Assembly (NCBI GenBank): GCA_020632575.1
Contig: JACKFH010000009.1
Location: forward strand, 1 to 64,000
Direction: 5' to 3'
Length of the DNA stretch: 64,000 bases
Origin: Candidatus Omnitrophota bacterium
GTDB taxonomy: Bacteria > Hinthialibacterota > Hinthialibacteria > OLB16
The translations under genes were made by a program, and so were the position numbers. Below are positions 34,230 through 41,600 of this stretch, in pieces. The notes beneath the pieces are model-generated. The model had not been told where the DNA came from. It searched no databases and saw only the letters and a program-made list of their open reading frames with translations. Within the stretch, counting starts at the first letter, position 1, and each line of letters begins with the position of its first letter.

Positions 34230-34653
34230 GTACTTTGGCCGCCGTTTCCATTTACTAATCAGCGGCCCCTGCTGCCGGCTCGGAATGACACCTATTGAGG
34301 TGTGCGGTGGGTGAAGTGGACAGCGCACGGGAGTTCGCGGAAGAAGGGACGATGCGGAGCAGCGGTCAAACAAATCCAAGAGGATGTTGAACTTAACCAA
34401 TTCTTATCATTAAACTTAGTGTGAAAACTCTCAGTTCTTTCTTGACTTTGGAATTCCAACGGGTTTAGTATGCCACCATTGAAAAGAGGGGCCGGTTCGC
34501 GATTGGGGATCTCGGGCCGCCGAAGGGGAACTTCTTTTCAGGGGAAATAACGGGCTTTCTTTTTCCAGTTTTGGATCTTTTTCCCAAGATCGTTATCGAC
34601 AAAACGCCGAGAGCCTGAAGTTTTTCCCGAGTGAGGGGAAAGGGGAGACACCA

Positions 34654-35127
34654 GTGCCAACACCCGCTGATTATTCCAATCAGGAAAGCAGTAAAGACAT
34701 CTTTACTCTCAATACCGCGGATCCGCTTTTCCATCAGAAAACTTTCGAAAAACCCTCGCCCAAGAAAGCGCCGCAGCCTCGGCCCGAGAATTATCGGCCC
34801 AAAGCGGAGCCCGAAATGCACGCTCCCTTTTACGAGGCGACCAGCGAAAGTTATCTGAAGGCGAGAAGGGTCGCGGAACTCAAGTTCAACACCATCAAAT
34901 TGGCCATCGCGTTCGCCGTGATCTCCATCTCGCTAGTCGCTATCGACTTGGTCCTGTACCCGGAGACATGGTGGTGCCAGTGGCCGATCGGGATGTGGGC
35001 GTTTGTCACCGCCTTCCCGTTGATCAAGAGTTTCGTCTTCCGAGGCCAGGACCTACGCACCGTGATCGAGCGCCGTCTCCACAAGATGGCTCTGCGCGAG
35101 GTCGAAAGGTTCGATGACGATCTGTAA
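34654..35127 (+). CDS. 2TM-domain membrane protein
   Basis: Starts with GTG at 34654 after GGGGAAAGGGGAG. The first ~65 residues are polar and Pro/Lys-rich, probably cytosolic and unstructured. Two transmembrane helices follow (about 80-100 and 108-125) within a block like the 2TM domain (PF13239): KARRVAELKFNTIKL, ETWWCQWPIGMWAF, and a final basic helix. Function unknown in this family. It precedes the LysM lipoprotein by about 100 bases. Confidence 0.7.
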   Translation: MPTPADYSNQESSKDIFTLNTADPLFHQKTFEKPSPKKAPQPRPENYRPKAEPEMHAPFYEATSESYLKARRVAELKFNTIKLAIAFAVISISLVAIDLVLYPETWWCQWPIGMWAFVTAFPLIKSFVFRGQDLRTVIERRLHKMALREVERFDDDL

Positions 35128-35225
35128 ATGATGGAAAGTTTTTGAGCGGAAGCCTCGCGCCAAACGCCTTTAGGGGAGGCGAGCGAGACCGACGCTGGGT
35201 TAAATGTTCGAAGGGGGAGAGTAAG

Positions 35226-35969
35226 ATGAGCACACACAGCACCCGTGCCGCCACGATTAGGGTGGTGGGCGTCCTATTGATTTCTGTCCTATCCGTTATC
35301 TCGACCGGTTGTTACACCCGTCAGATCGAGGGGATCCAACGCGATTTGGATCTGATGGATCGCAAACTCCACAAGGTCAACACGACCCAAGCGTCGGGGG
35401 ACCCTTCGGAGATATCGCCCCAGGAGATTCTCGAGATCAAACGCGAGCTCGAAAGCGTCCGATCCCAGCAGTTGGGATTGACGAGCGACCTCGAAACTCT
35501 CCGGGTGGAGAATAACCAGATGGATCTCGCCGCCGGCGGACCGGAGCCATATCCGCTCCCTCAAAGTCTTCCGGACTCTCAGGAAATCTCGATGCTGAAA
35601 AAGCAGATTTCCTCCAATCAAAAGAAGATCGACCAATTCGACCGCGACATGAAAGAGATGCAGGCGACCTTCGATGAGGTTCGCGGATCCATGCTCGAGG
35701 TCATTCAACTTCTCAAACAAGAGTATGTCGAGGAGGGCGCGACTCCCTCTCCGGCCGCCTCTCCAGCCTCAAGCGGCGCCGCCGCGCCGGAAATCAGCCT
35801 ATCCACTCCATCGGGAGGCGGGGGCGGTAACTTCTATGAGGTCAAGGCGGGAGACAGCCTGAATGTGATCTCCAAACGTTACAACGTTCCGGTCGATCAG
35901 CTGATGAAGATGAACGAAATTACAAATCCGGACCGCTTGGTCATGGGTCAGAAGATCTATATTCCATGA
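35226..35969 (+). CDS. LysM-domain lipoprotein with coiled coil
   Basis: The frame is longer, but the ATG at 35226 follows GGGGGAG and gives a lipoprotein signal with STGC as lipobox (247 aa). A coiled-coil region (about 30-175, e.g. IQRDLDLMDRKL, LKKQISSNQKKIDQFD) is followed by an Ala/Pro/Ser/Gly-rich linker and a C-terminal LysM domain (about 203-247: YEVKAGDSLNVISKRYNVPV...LVMGQKIYIP) that binds peptidoglycan. The layout resembles CpoB/YbgF-like helpers of the Tol system, with LysM instead of TPR. It is directly upstream of tolQ, separated by a terminator. Confidence 0.88.
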   Translation: MSTHSTRAATIRVVGVLLISVLSVISTGCYTRQIEGIQRDLDLMDRKLHKVNTTQASGDPSEISPQEILEIKRELESVRSQQLGLTSDLETLRVENNQMDLAAGGPEPYPLPQSLPDSQEISMLKKQISSNQKKIDQFDRDMKEMQATFDEVRGSMLEVIQLLKQEYVEEGATPSPAASPASSGAAAPEISLSTPSGGGGGNFYEVKAGDSLNVISKRYNVPVDQLMKMNEITNPDRLVMGQKIYIP

Positions 35970-36001
35970 TCTTCTGGATCAACGGTTAGGGGGTAAGGGT
36001 C

Positions 36002-36030
36002 GGGACGGGGGCTCCAACCCCCGTCCCTTT
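36002..36030 (+). terminator. Rho-independent terminator just before tolQ
   Basis: GGGACGGGGG and CCCCCGTCCC make a perfect 10-bp stem with the 6-base loop CTCCAA, followed by TTTTAT. It ends only nine bases before the tolQ ATG, so it sits in the tolQ leader and covers the place of a ribosome-binding site. It ends the LysM gene and may also attenuate tolQ. Confidence 0.85.
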
Positions 36031-36038
36031 TATCAACC

Positions 36039-36740
36039 ATGGAAACATTGATCACAGGGATTCGCGATTCGAGTCTGGTCGCGCAACTGATCGTTCTCAT
36101 CCTGATCGGCGCCTCGATCGTCTCTTGGGGAGTCATCCTCTACAAGATGCGGTGGTTCCGAAGAAATGAGCGCGATGTGGCCAAGTTCAGAAGCCAGTTC
36201 GACCACCTCGGGGGCAACCTGGACGCGCTCCACGAGCAGACCATTTCCTGGAAACAGAATCCGGCCGCCACCCTTTTCCAATCGTGCTACCGGGAGATCC
36301 ACCTGCTCGCTCCCCGCGAGGCCAATGTCGCGGTCATCCGAGGCGAGGTTGTGGAGGGGGTTGAACGCGCTTCCGAACGCACGATCAATGAAACCGAAAT
36401 GCATCTGGAGAAGGGGCTGTCCCTGCTCACCATGACCGCCTCGACTTGCCCGCTGCTGGGCCTCTTAGGCACGGTTTGGGGAATCCTCGAGGTCTTTCAA
36501 GCGATCGACCGGTCCTCCACTCCCTCCATCGGCGAGATCGCCCCCGGCATTTCCGCCGCGCTGATCACCACCATCTTCGGCCTGATCGCGGCGATTCCGG
36601 CCGCCGCCGCTTATAACCTGTTCCTGGTCCGATTGAACCGAATGCTCTCCACACTCGAGAACTTGGCCGGCCAGATCACCAACATCCTCGTCCGCCACCA
36701 GATTCGTCAGACTCGTTCCACCGGAGAGTCCCGCCGATGA
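36039..36740 (+). CDS. tolQ: Tol-Pal proton channel subunit TolQ (MotA/TolQ/ExbB)
   Basis: Inner-membrane proton channel protein of the Tol-Pal system, which keeps the outer membrane attached during division. 233 aa with three transmembrane helices (about 13-35, 128-150 and 165-190). The conserved helix 2 segment TCPLLGLLGTVWGILEVF and helix 3 (GISAALITTIFGLIAAIPA) are present. No Shine-Dalgarno precedes the ATG because a terminator lies there. It overlaps tolR by four bases. ExbB of a TonB system is the alternative, but the neighbouring tolB and pal favour TolQ. Confidence 0.9.
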   Translation: METLITGIRDSSLVAQLIVLILIGASIVSWGVILYKMRWFRRNERDVAKFRSQFDHLGGNLDALHEQTISWKQNPAATLFQSCYREIHLLAPREANVAVIRGEVVEGVERASERTINETEMHLEKGLSLLTMTASTCPLLGLLGTVWGILEVFQAIDRSSTPSIGEIAPGISAALITTIFGLIAAIPAAAAYNLFLVRLNRMLSTLENLAGQITNILVRHQIRQTRSTGESRR

Positions 36741-37162
36741 AGAAAAAGTCCCGACGTCGTATCCGTCCTCAGGCGGACATCAACATCACCAACCTCATCG
36801 ATATCACCATGACACTTTTGGTTGTTTTCATGATTGTCGCCCCCCTGCTCACTCAGGGTCTCCAGATCGAGTTGGCCGAGTCCAAAGTGGTCGAGGGAAT
36901 CGAGGCCGAGGAGGAGGCTATTTTGATCGAGATCGATCAGAACATGACTCTCCGAGTCAACAAGGAGACCGAGGCGGTGATGGGGGCCGGACTGATCGAC
37001 CTTCTCAAGGGAATGCGGGAGGAACTCGGGGATGTTCCCGTTCAGGTTCGGGCCGATAAGAGACTGACCTGGGGCGATGTGGCCGGTCTGTACGGCTACA
37101 TACGTGAGGCGGGTTTCAAGGAAATCAACGCCGAACTCGTCGCCGAGGAGATCGAGTACTAA
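36737..37162 (+). CDS. tolR: Tol-Pal proton channel subunit TolR (ExbD family)
   Basis: 141 aa with one N-terminal transmembrane helix (about 20-40, NLIDITMTLLVVFMIVAP) that carries the conserved proton-linked Asp22. A periplasmic domain follows with the usual ending (VQVRADKRLTWGDV...LYGYIREAGF). Starts inside the tolQ stop (ATGA). Confidence 0.92.
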   Translation: MKKKSRRRIRPQADINITNLIDITMTLLVVFMIVAPLLTQGLQIELAESKVVEGIEAEEEAILIEIDQNMTLRVNKETEAVMGAGLIDLLKGMREELGDVPVQVRADKRLTWGDVAGLYGYIREAGFKEINAELVAEEIEY

Positions 37163-37248
37163 AGTGAGGGAAGGGAAGGAGATGTTCACCGAACCCCGAC
37201 CTCATCCGTTATATGGCAAAACGCCCGAACGGGATCGTGTAAATAAGA

Positions 37249-38148
37249 ATGGGCAGATACATCACTCTTTCAGCCATACTCCACCTGGTCATCGCAATCA
37301 TCATGCTGGTGGCCACAGTGGTTTGGGTCCAGACCGCTCCGGAGAGCGAGTCGGTGACCATCATCCCGATTTCTCCACCGCCCCCGGTGGAGGAGGAGAG
37401 CACTCCCACGCCCGTGCCGACTCCGGATTTGACCAATGTGAAAGCCATGGCTGGGGAGGATCGACCCACTCCGACACCCACTCCCACACCGACCAAAACC
37501 AAGAAGCCGACCGACACGCCGACTCCGACCGAGAAGGCCACGGACACTCCCACGCCGACCGAGACCAAGGAGAAACCGACCGACACTCCGACCAAGAAGC
37601 CGACCGACACTCCGAAGCCCACGGACACGCCAAAGCCCACCAACACTCCGAAGCCGACGGACACGCCCAAACCGACCGACACGCCGAAACCAACGGAGAC
37701 GCCGACTCCAAATCTGAAGCAGACCGCGGTCGCCAAAATGTTGGCCGAGATCGCTCCCACACCCGCCGAGGCGCCCAAGCCGGACGACACCCAGACATCG
37801 GGGGAATCGGGAGAAAAATTCTCTCACTCGGGCGGAGGGGGAATGAAAACCAGTCAAGCCTTTGGAGACAAGGCCTATCTGGCCGGACTCCAATCGGCTT
37901 TGCAACAAAACTTCTTCCCGCCCAGCAGCTCCTCGAGCGAGAAACTGAAGACGGTGATTTCGTTCACCATCACCAAGGAAGGGCGAATCACCGGCGTCGA
38001 CATCTACGAGGAGTCGGGGTCGAGAGCCGTGGATGTGGCCGCCAAGAAGGCGGTCATCACCACCAAACAATTTAAGCCGCTTCCCTCGGGGACCGACTCG
38101 CTTGAAATCGCTTGCGAGTTCGTGACCGGGACTCAGGCTGGACAATAA
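37249..38148 (+). CDS. TolA/TonB-like protein with Pro-Thr repeat linker
   Basis: A 299-aa energy-transducing protein. One N-terminal transmembrane helix (about 5-27) is followed by a Pro-rich start (ISPPPPVEEE), a Thr-Pro-Lys-Asp repeat linker (about residues 65-155, units PTDTPK), then a C-terminal domain of about 100 residues with the TonB fold (LAGLQSALQQNFFPP...VISFTITKEGRITGVDIYEESGSRAVDVAAKKAV). It should link the TolQR motor across the periplasm to TolB/Pal. The usual TolA has a long Ala/Lys-rich helical domain; here it is an extended linker. Starts 86 bases after tolR with no strong Shine-Dalgarno. Confidence 0.82.
   Translation: MGRYITLSAILHLVIAIIMLVATVVWVQTAPESESVTIIPISPPPPVEEESTPTPVPTPDLTNVKAMAGEDRPTPTPTPTPTKTKKPTDTPTPTEKATDTPTPTETKEKPTDTPTKKPTDTPKPTDTPKPTNTPKPTDTPKPTDTPKPTETPTPNLKQTAVAKMLAEIAPTPAEAPKPDDTQTSGESGEKFSHSGGGGMKTSQAFGDKAYLAGLQSALQQNFFPPSSSSSEKLKTVISFTITKEGRITGVDIYEESGSRAVDVAAKKAVITTKQFKPLPSGTDSLEIACEFVTGTQAGQ
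37605..37705. repeat. Tandem 18-base repeats coding PTDTPK
   Basis: About five to six degenerate copies of an 18-base unit (AARCCNACNGACACNCCN) encode Pro-Thr-Asp-Thr-Pro-Lys. They lie in the linker of the TolA/TonB-like gene and make three other frames open as well, which explains long false frames here. Copy number may vary between strains. Confidence 0.75.
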
Positions 38149-38174
38149 GATTGAACGAAGAAAGGAAAGTCGGA

Positions 38175-39572
38175 ATGAGACTTCGGAAATATAAACGCAA
38201 CCTCCTCGCGGCCACCGCCTTGATCGGGTGGATGTGCGCCGAGACTTTGCTCCCAGCCATCGCCCAGGCCCAGGAAACGATCCAGGTGACCCCGGGAGGA
38301 TTCCAGAATCGCAAGAAAGTCGCGATCGCGGAACTGGATCTCGCGCGGGGGGGAGATCCGCAACTTCAGGCCGAATACCAAAAGACCATGGCCTACGATC
38401 TCGATTTCTCGGATCTCTTCGAACCCATGCCGAACAACGCCCAGATGGCCAGCCAACACGCCAAGGACCGCCAAATGAGGGCCATCGATTACCGGGCTTG
38501 GCAGAATCTGACCGCCGACATCCTGGTCAAAGCCGAGTTCGAGGACTATGGCGACAAGGGTCTGATCCGTTTTTGGGGGGATGACGTTTATGGAGAGGAA
38601 TCCTTGGTCGCCCTCGAGTTTCAACTCGCCTACGATTCTCGCGACCGAAAGATTCGAGAGGTCCGTCGCGCGGTGCACAACTTCACAGACGCCCTTGTCC
38701 AAAAATACGACCCGGAAGGATTCCCCGGTTGCGCTCAAACCTACATCGCCTTTGTCAACGCTCAGTGGAAAACCGACCGGAATGGCAAACAGAAAAAGGT
38801 TCGCGAGATCTTCATCATGGATTACGACGGCCGAAACATCCGTCAAATCACCCAGGACCGCGACTTGGCGATCTCGCCGGCATGGGCCCCCGATGGTCGT
38901 ATGCTGGCCTACACCACCTACCGGACCGGCAACGCGGATGTGTATGTCTATAACCTGAACACGGGCAAGATCAGCGTCTTGGCCGCCTTCCCCGGCATGA
39001 ACGCCGCGCCCTCTTGGAGTCCGGACGGGAGTCAGTTGGCGCTCACCCTTTCCCGCGATGGCAACCCCGAGATCTACCGGATACGCAACAATGGCTCCAG
39101 CCCGGTCCGCATCACCAGTTCTCGCTCGGTGGAGACCTCGCCGACTTGGACCCCGGATGGATCGCAAATTCTGTTCATCTCGGACCGTCTCGGCGCGCCG
39201 AAGATTTATCGGGTCTCGGCCAATGGGGGGAACCCCTCGGCATTGACCACCCGTGGGCACAATGATGACCCCGATGTCTCCCCAAGGGGCGATCGAGTGG
39301 TGTACACCTCCAACCAAGGCGGAGGGGGATTCGATGTCTGGGTCTCGGACCTGAATGGGGGCAACGCGGTCAATCTCACGAGTGGGTTGAGCGGTTGCGA
39401 ACATCCCTCATGGGCCCCGGATGGTCGCCACATCGTGTTCGCTCATCGTGGCCAAATCATGGTGATGGATGCGGACGGGACTGACAAACGCCGTCTCACC
39501 GACGCCAGCCGAATACCCGGAGAAAACGAATCTCCGGCCTGGGGACCGAGCGGCTTGACAAGAAAAAGATAA
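38175..39572 (+). CDS. tolB: Tol-Pal system beta-propeller protein TolB
   Basis: Periplasmic partner of Pal. The ATG at 38175 gives a clear signal peptide (LRKYKRNLLAATALIGWM...PAIAQAQ). An N-terminal TolB domain (about 40-165) is followed by six WD40-like PD40 repeats with ISPAWAPDGRMLAYTT, APSWSPDGSQLAL, SPTWTPDGSQILFIS, DPDVSPRGDRVVYTS and HPSWAPDGRHIVFAH. The order tolQ-tolR-tolA-like-tolB-pal is conserved. The N-terminal part is acidic and fits the TolA-binding box region. Length (466 aa) is normal. Confidence 0.95.
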   Translation: MRLRKYKRNLLAATALIGWMCAETLLPAIAQAQETIQVTPGGFQNRKKVAIAELDLARGGDPQLQAEYQKTMAYDLDFSDLFEPMPNNAQMASQHAKDRQMRAIDYRAWQNLTADILVKAEFEDYGDKGLIRFWGDDVYGEESLVALEFQLAYDSRDRKIREVRRAVHNFTDALVQKYDPEGFPGCAQTYIAFVNAQWKTDRNGKQKKVREIFIMDYDGRNIRQITQDRDLAISPAWAPDGRMLAYTTYRTGNADVYVYNLNTGKISVLAAFPGMNAAPSWSPDGSQLALTLSRDGNPEIYRIRNNGSSPVRITSSRSVETSPTWTPDGSQILFISDRLGAPKIYRVSANGGNPSALTTRGHNDDPDVSPRGDRVVYTSNQGGGGFDVWVSDLNGGNAVNLTSGLSGCEHPSWAPDGRHIVFAHRGQIMVMDADGTDKRRLTDASRIPGENESPAWGPSGLTRKR

Positions 39573-39586
39573 ATTTCAAAAACAAC

Positions 39587-39615
39587 TTGACGATAGTATC
39601 TGGTAGTGTTAGAGT
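39587..39615 (+). promoter_or_regulatory. Sigma-70-like promoter before Cys-rich lipoprotein
   Basis: TTGACG (39587-39592) and TAGAGT (39610-39615) are 17 bases apart, 45 bases before the ATG at 39660. This suggests that the lipoprotein and pal can be transcribed apart from tolB. Confidence 0.5.
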
Positions 39616-39659
39616 TACGTCCAATTCTCTAGAACTGGGATTAAATTAGGGGGACAAAC

Positions 39660-39965
39660 ATGTTAAAGTTGAATAGGTTGGGATTAAGAAAATTGGGAAT
39701 TCTTCTATTGGCTGGGACGTTTGTCGTGTTGACCGGGTGCTGCAACCAGTGCCGCCAGAGTTGCGGATCTTGCAGTTGGCCAAACACTGGATTGGAAATG
39801 GGGATCTATCCTCAATGCCAGCAGAAGCGAAGTTGCTGGAACCCGTGCCAGACCTGCAACCCTTGCCAGCAGCAAGTTGGCAATGCGGTTTCGAACCAAT
39901 CGGCTGGAACCTCCAGTGGCGATTGGGGATATGCGGGTTCGGATTATTTGAGTAGCGCCAACTAA
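39660..39965 (+). CDS. Small Cys-rich lipoprotein in the Tol-Pal locus
   Basis: A 101-aa orphan. Signal peptide (LNRLGLRKLGILLLAGTFVVLTGC) with lipobox LTGC. The mature part has ten cysteines within its first ~45 residues (C-C-x2-C-x3-C-x2-C, then C, and CWNPCQTCNPC), and ends in a Ser/Gly/Asn tail. The spacing suggests disulfides or metal binding. GGGGGACAAAC precedes the ATG. I know no named family. It lies between tolB and pal. Confidence 0.75.
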   Translation: MLKLNRLGLRKLGILLLAGTFVVLTGCCNQCRQSCGSCSWPNTGLEMGIYPQCQQKRSCWNPCQTCNPCQQQVGNAVSNQSAGTSSGDWGYAGSDYLSSAN

Positions 39966-40027
39966 AGCCGGTTCTGGGATCGGTGAAAGATTCAAAGGGG
40001 AACGCTTGTTTTGGGGGGAGTCTTAAA

Positions 40028-40642
40028 ATGATTCAAAATGTCTTAGGAAAACAAAAATTGTGGCTGGGTGTCGTGAGCGTCTTGCTCGCCACCCAATTGG
40101 TTGGATGCGGCTGGTATCTTCGACCGACTCGGACAAACTGTGGCCCCATGGCCATGGGAGGTCCGGTCGGAGGCGGATCCGGCATGGGATCGGGTTCCGG
40201 TTATGGCAATGCTGGCGGCGATGGTTGGAACCAAGGCGCCGGCGGCGACCAATACGGTGGCTTTGGCGCTGGGGACAGCGACAAAACCCGCCTCTCCGGT
40301 GAGCCGAAATTCATGCTCGACACCGTCTATTTCGATTATGACCAGTCGAACTTAAAACCCAATGAGGTGATGACACTCGAACGGAACCTCGCGTGGGTTC
40401 AGCAGAATCCCGGTTCCAAAATCCGGATCGAGGGTCACTGCGACGAGCGCGGCACCGAGGAGTACAACCTTGCGCTGGGCGAACGACGCGCCGAATCGGT
40501 TCGTCAATGGCTCATCTCGAGAGGAGTGCCCGCGAGCAATATCGACACGGTCACCAAGGGAGAGCTTGAGCCGGCTGTTCCCGGCCATAGCGAGGCTGCT
40601 TGGGCCAAGAATCGTCGAGCCGAGTTCCTGATCCTGGAATAG
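40028..40642 (+). CDS. pal: Peptidoglycan-associated lipoprotein (Pal), copy 1
   Basis: The ATG at 40028 follows GGGGGGAG and gives a signal with lipobox LVGC (204 aa). A Gly-rich linker (about 40-85) is followed by an OmpA-type peptidoglycan-binding domain: VYFDYDQSNLKPNE, IRIEGHCDERGTEEYNLALGERRAESVRQWL, and the C-terminal NRRAEF. The Asp of GHCDERG and Arg of NRRAEF are the peptidoglycan-binding residues. It tethers the outer membrane to the wall. A GTG at 39983 would add 15 residues and is unlikely. Confidence 0.93.
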   Translation: MIQNVLGKQKLWLGVVSVLLATQLVGCGWYLRPTRTNCGPMAMGGPVGGGSGMGSGSGYGNAGGDGWNQGAGGDQYGGFGAGDSDKTRLSGEPKFMLDTVYFDYDQSNLKPNEVMTLERNLAWVQQNPGSKIRIEGHCDERGTEEYNLALGERRAESVRQWLISRGVPASNIDTVTKGELEPAVPGHSEAAWAKNRRAEFLILE

Positions 40643-40744
40643 GCGTGAGCCTGACTCGATCCGCTTGACCACTGGATAGTCCAGTTGGGATTATCCTAAA
40701 AAAAGTGATAACATTCCGGGACTGGGGGAATGAACAGTTTCCGG

Positions 40745-40750
40745 TATAAT
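40745..40750 (+). promoter_or_regulatory. Possible -10 box before second Pal gene
   Basis: TATAAT, 22 bases before the ATG at 40773. No matching -35 is present at 17 bases, so it may need an activator. Confidence 0.35.
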
Positions 40751-40772
40751 TAAAGAGGGACGGAAAAGAACC

Positions 40773-41363
40773 ATGAAAAAATTACAACTTTCGCTCGTTT
40801 TGCTCTGCGCGGCTGTTTTAACCGCCTGCTCGCCGAGAGTGGCGCAGCCGCCGCCGCTTGATGAACTCGAACCGCCAATGGACGAATCGGCCATGTCCAT
40901 GGCGCCGGAATACGATGGCGACGCGATCGCCGAGGCGAATCCATTCACAACCGACGCTTACCCGCCATACGAACCTCAGGGAGATATCCCGCTCGGTCCG
41001 AGAACGGGAAGCGGCGAATGGGTCGAGGACCCCGCGCTTGAGACCGTCTATTTCGGGTACGATCAGTTTCAACTCGATGAGGACGCGACCCGGACGCTCG
41101 CCCGAAACGCTCAGTACCTCCAACGAAATCCGAACCTCCGGGTTCGAATCGAGGGGCACTGCGATGAGCGCGGGACCGATCAGTACAACTTGGCCCTGGG
41201 CGAGAACCGCTCGCTCTCGGTGCGTGAGTATCTCGTGAGCAGCGGCATCGATCCAAGCCGGATCGACGTGTTCTCCTATGGCGAATACGAACCGGCGGTG
41301 CAAGGGACCGGCGAGTCCGCTTGGCGTTGGAATCGTCGCGCCGAGTTCAAAGTCTCGAACTGA
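40773..41363 (+). CDS. Pal-like OmpA-domain lipoprotein, copy 2
   Basis: 196 aa; lipobox LTAC (Cys19) after MKKLQLSLVLLCAAV. A Pro/Glu/Met-rich acidic linker (about 25-85) leads to a second OmpA/Pal domain: VYFGYDQFQLDEDATRTL, RIEGHCDERGTDQYNLALGENRSLSVREYL, NRRAEFKV. The domain is clearly paralogous to the previous gene, but linkers are unrelated (acidic/Pro here, Gly-rich there). Both keep the peptidoglycan-binding Asp and Arg. It ends the Tol-Pal block with a strong terminator. Confidence 0.9.
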   Translation: MKKLQLSLVLLCAAVLTACSPRVAQPPPLDELEPPMDESAMSMAPEYDGDAIAEANPFTTDAYPPYEPQGDIPLGPRTGSGEWVEDPALETVYFGYDQFQLDEDATRTLARNAQYLQRNPNLRVRIEGHCDERGTDQYNLALGENRSLSVREYLVSSGIDPSRIDVFSYGEYEPAVQGTGESAWRWNRRAEFKVSN

Positions 41364-41399
41364 AGTCGGACCCTCGCGGCCAAAACAATTGTTCCCAAC

Positions 41400-41432
41400 G
41401 AGGGCGTCCCACCAGGGACGCCCTCTCATTTT
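41400..41432 (+). terminator. Rho-independent terminator of the Tol-Pal block
   Basis: GAGGGCGTCCC and GGGACGCCCTC form a perfect 11-bp stem with the loop ACCA, followed by TCATTTTTT. Confidence 0.9.
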
Positions 41433-41600
41433 TTGACCCCCATTATCCACGACCGTCAAAAAGGCTTTCCGCTTGGCTGATCCCGACGCCGGACCCGACG
41501 CCGGACCTTCCCAAACGCACGTCAAAAGTGTAAAAATCGCTCTATAGACAGTGCATGCTTCTCCGCACCCCCTGTCACAATTCCCGAGGAGTCGTTTCCC

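Larger units (their letters stand above)
33701..34653. other. Repeat-rich intergenic region without genes
   Basis: No convincing gene in about 950 bases. Open frames on both strands exist but translate to low-complexity text, including the spurious VIPAKAGIQ peptide of the repeat. The region contains at least seven short hairpins with varied stems (33794-34047), two near-identical ~29-base units ending CTTAAGTTGCGC (33893-33922 and 33932-33961), a MITE-like element (34160-34229), and an AT-rich end (34380-34480) that probably holds the promoter of the 2TM gene. Confidence 0.7.

Noticed and set aside
37077..38145. Long alternative frames on both strands over the TolA/TonB-like gene
   Set aside because: The 18-base Pro-Thr repeats keep several frames open; only the TonB-like frame has a start, transmembrane helix and fold.
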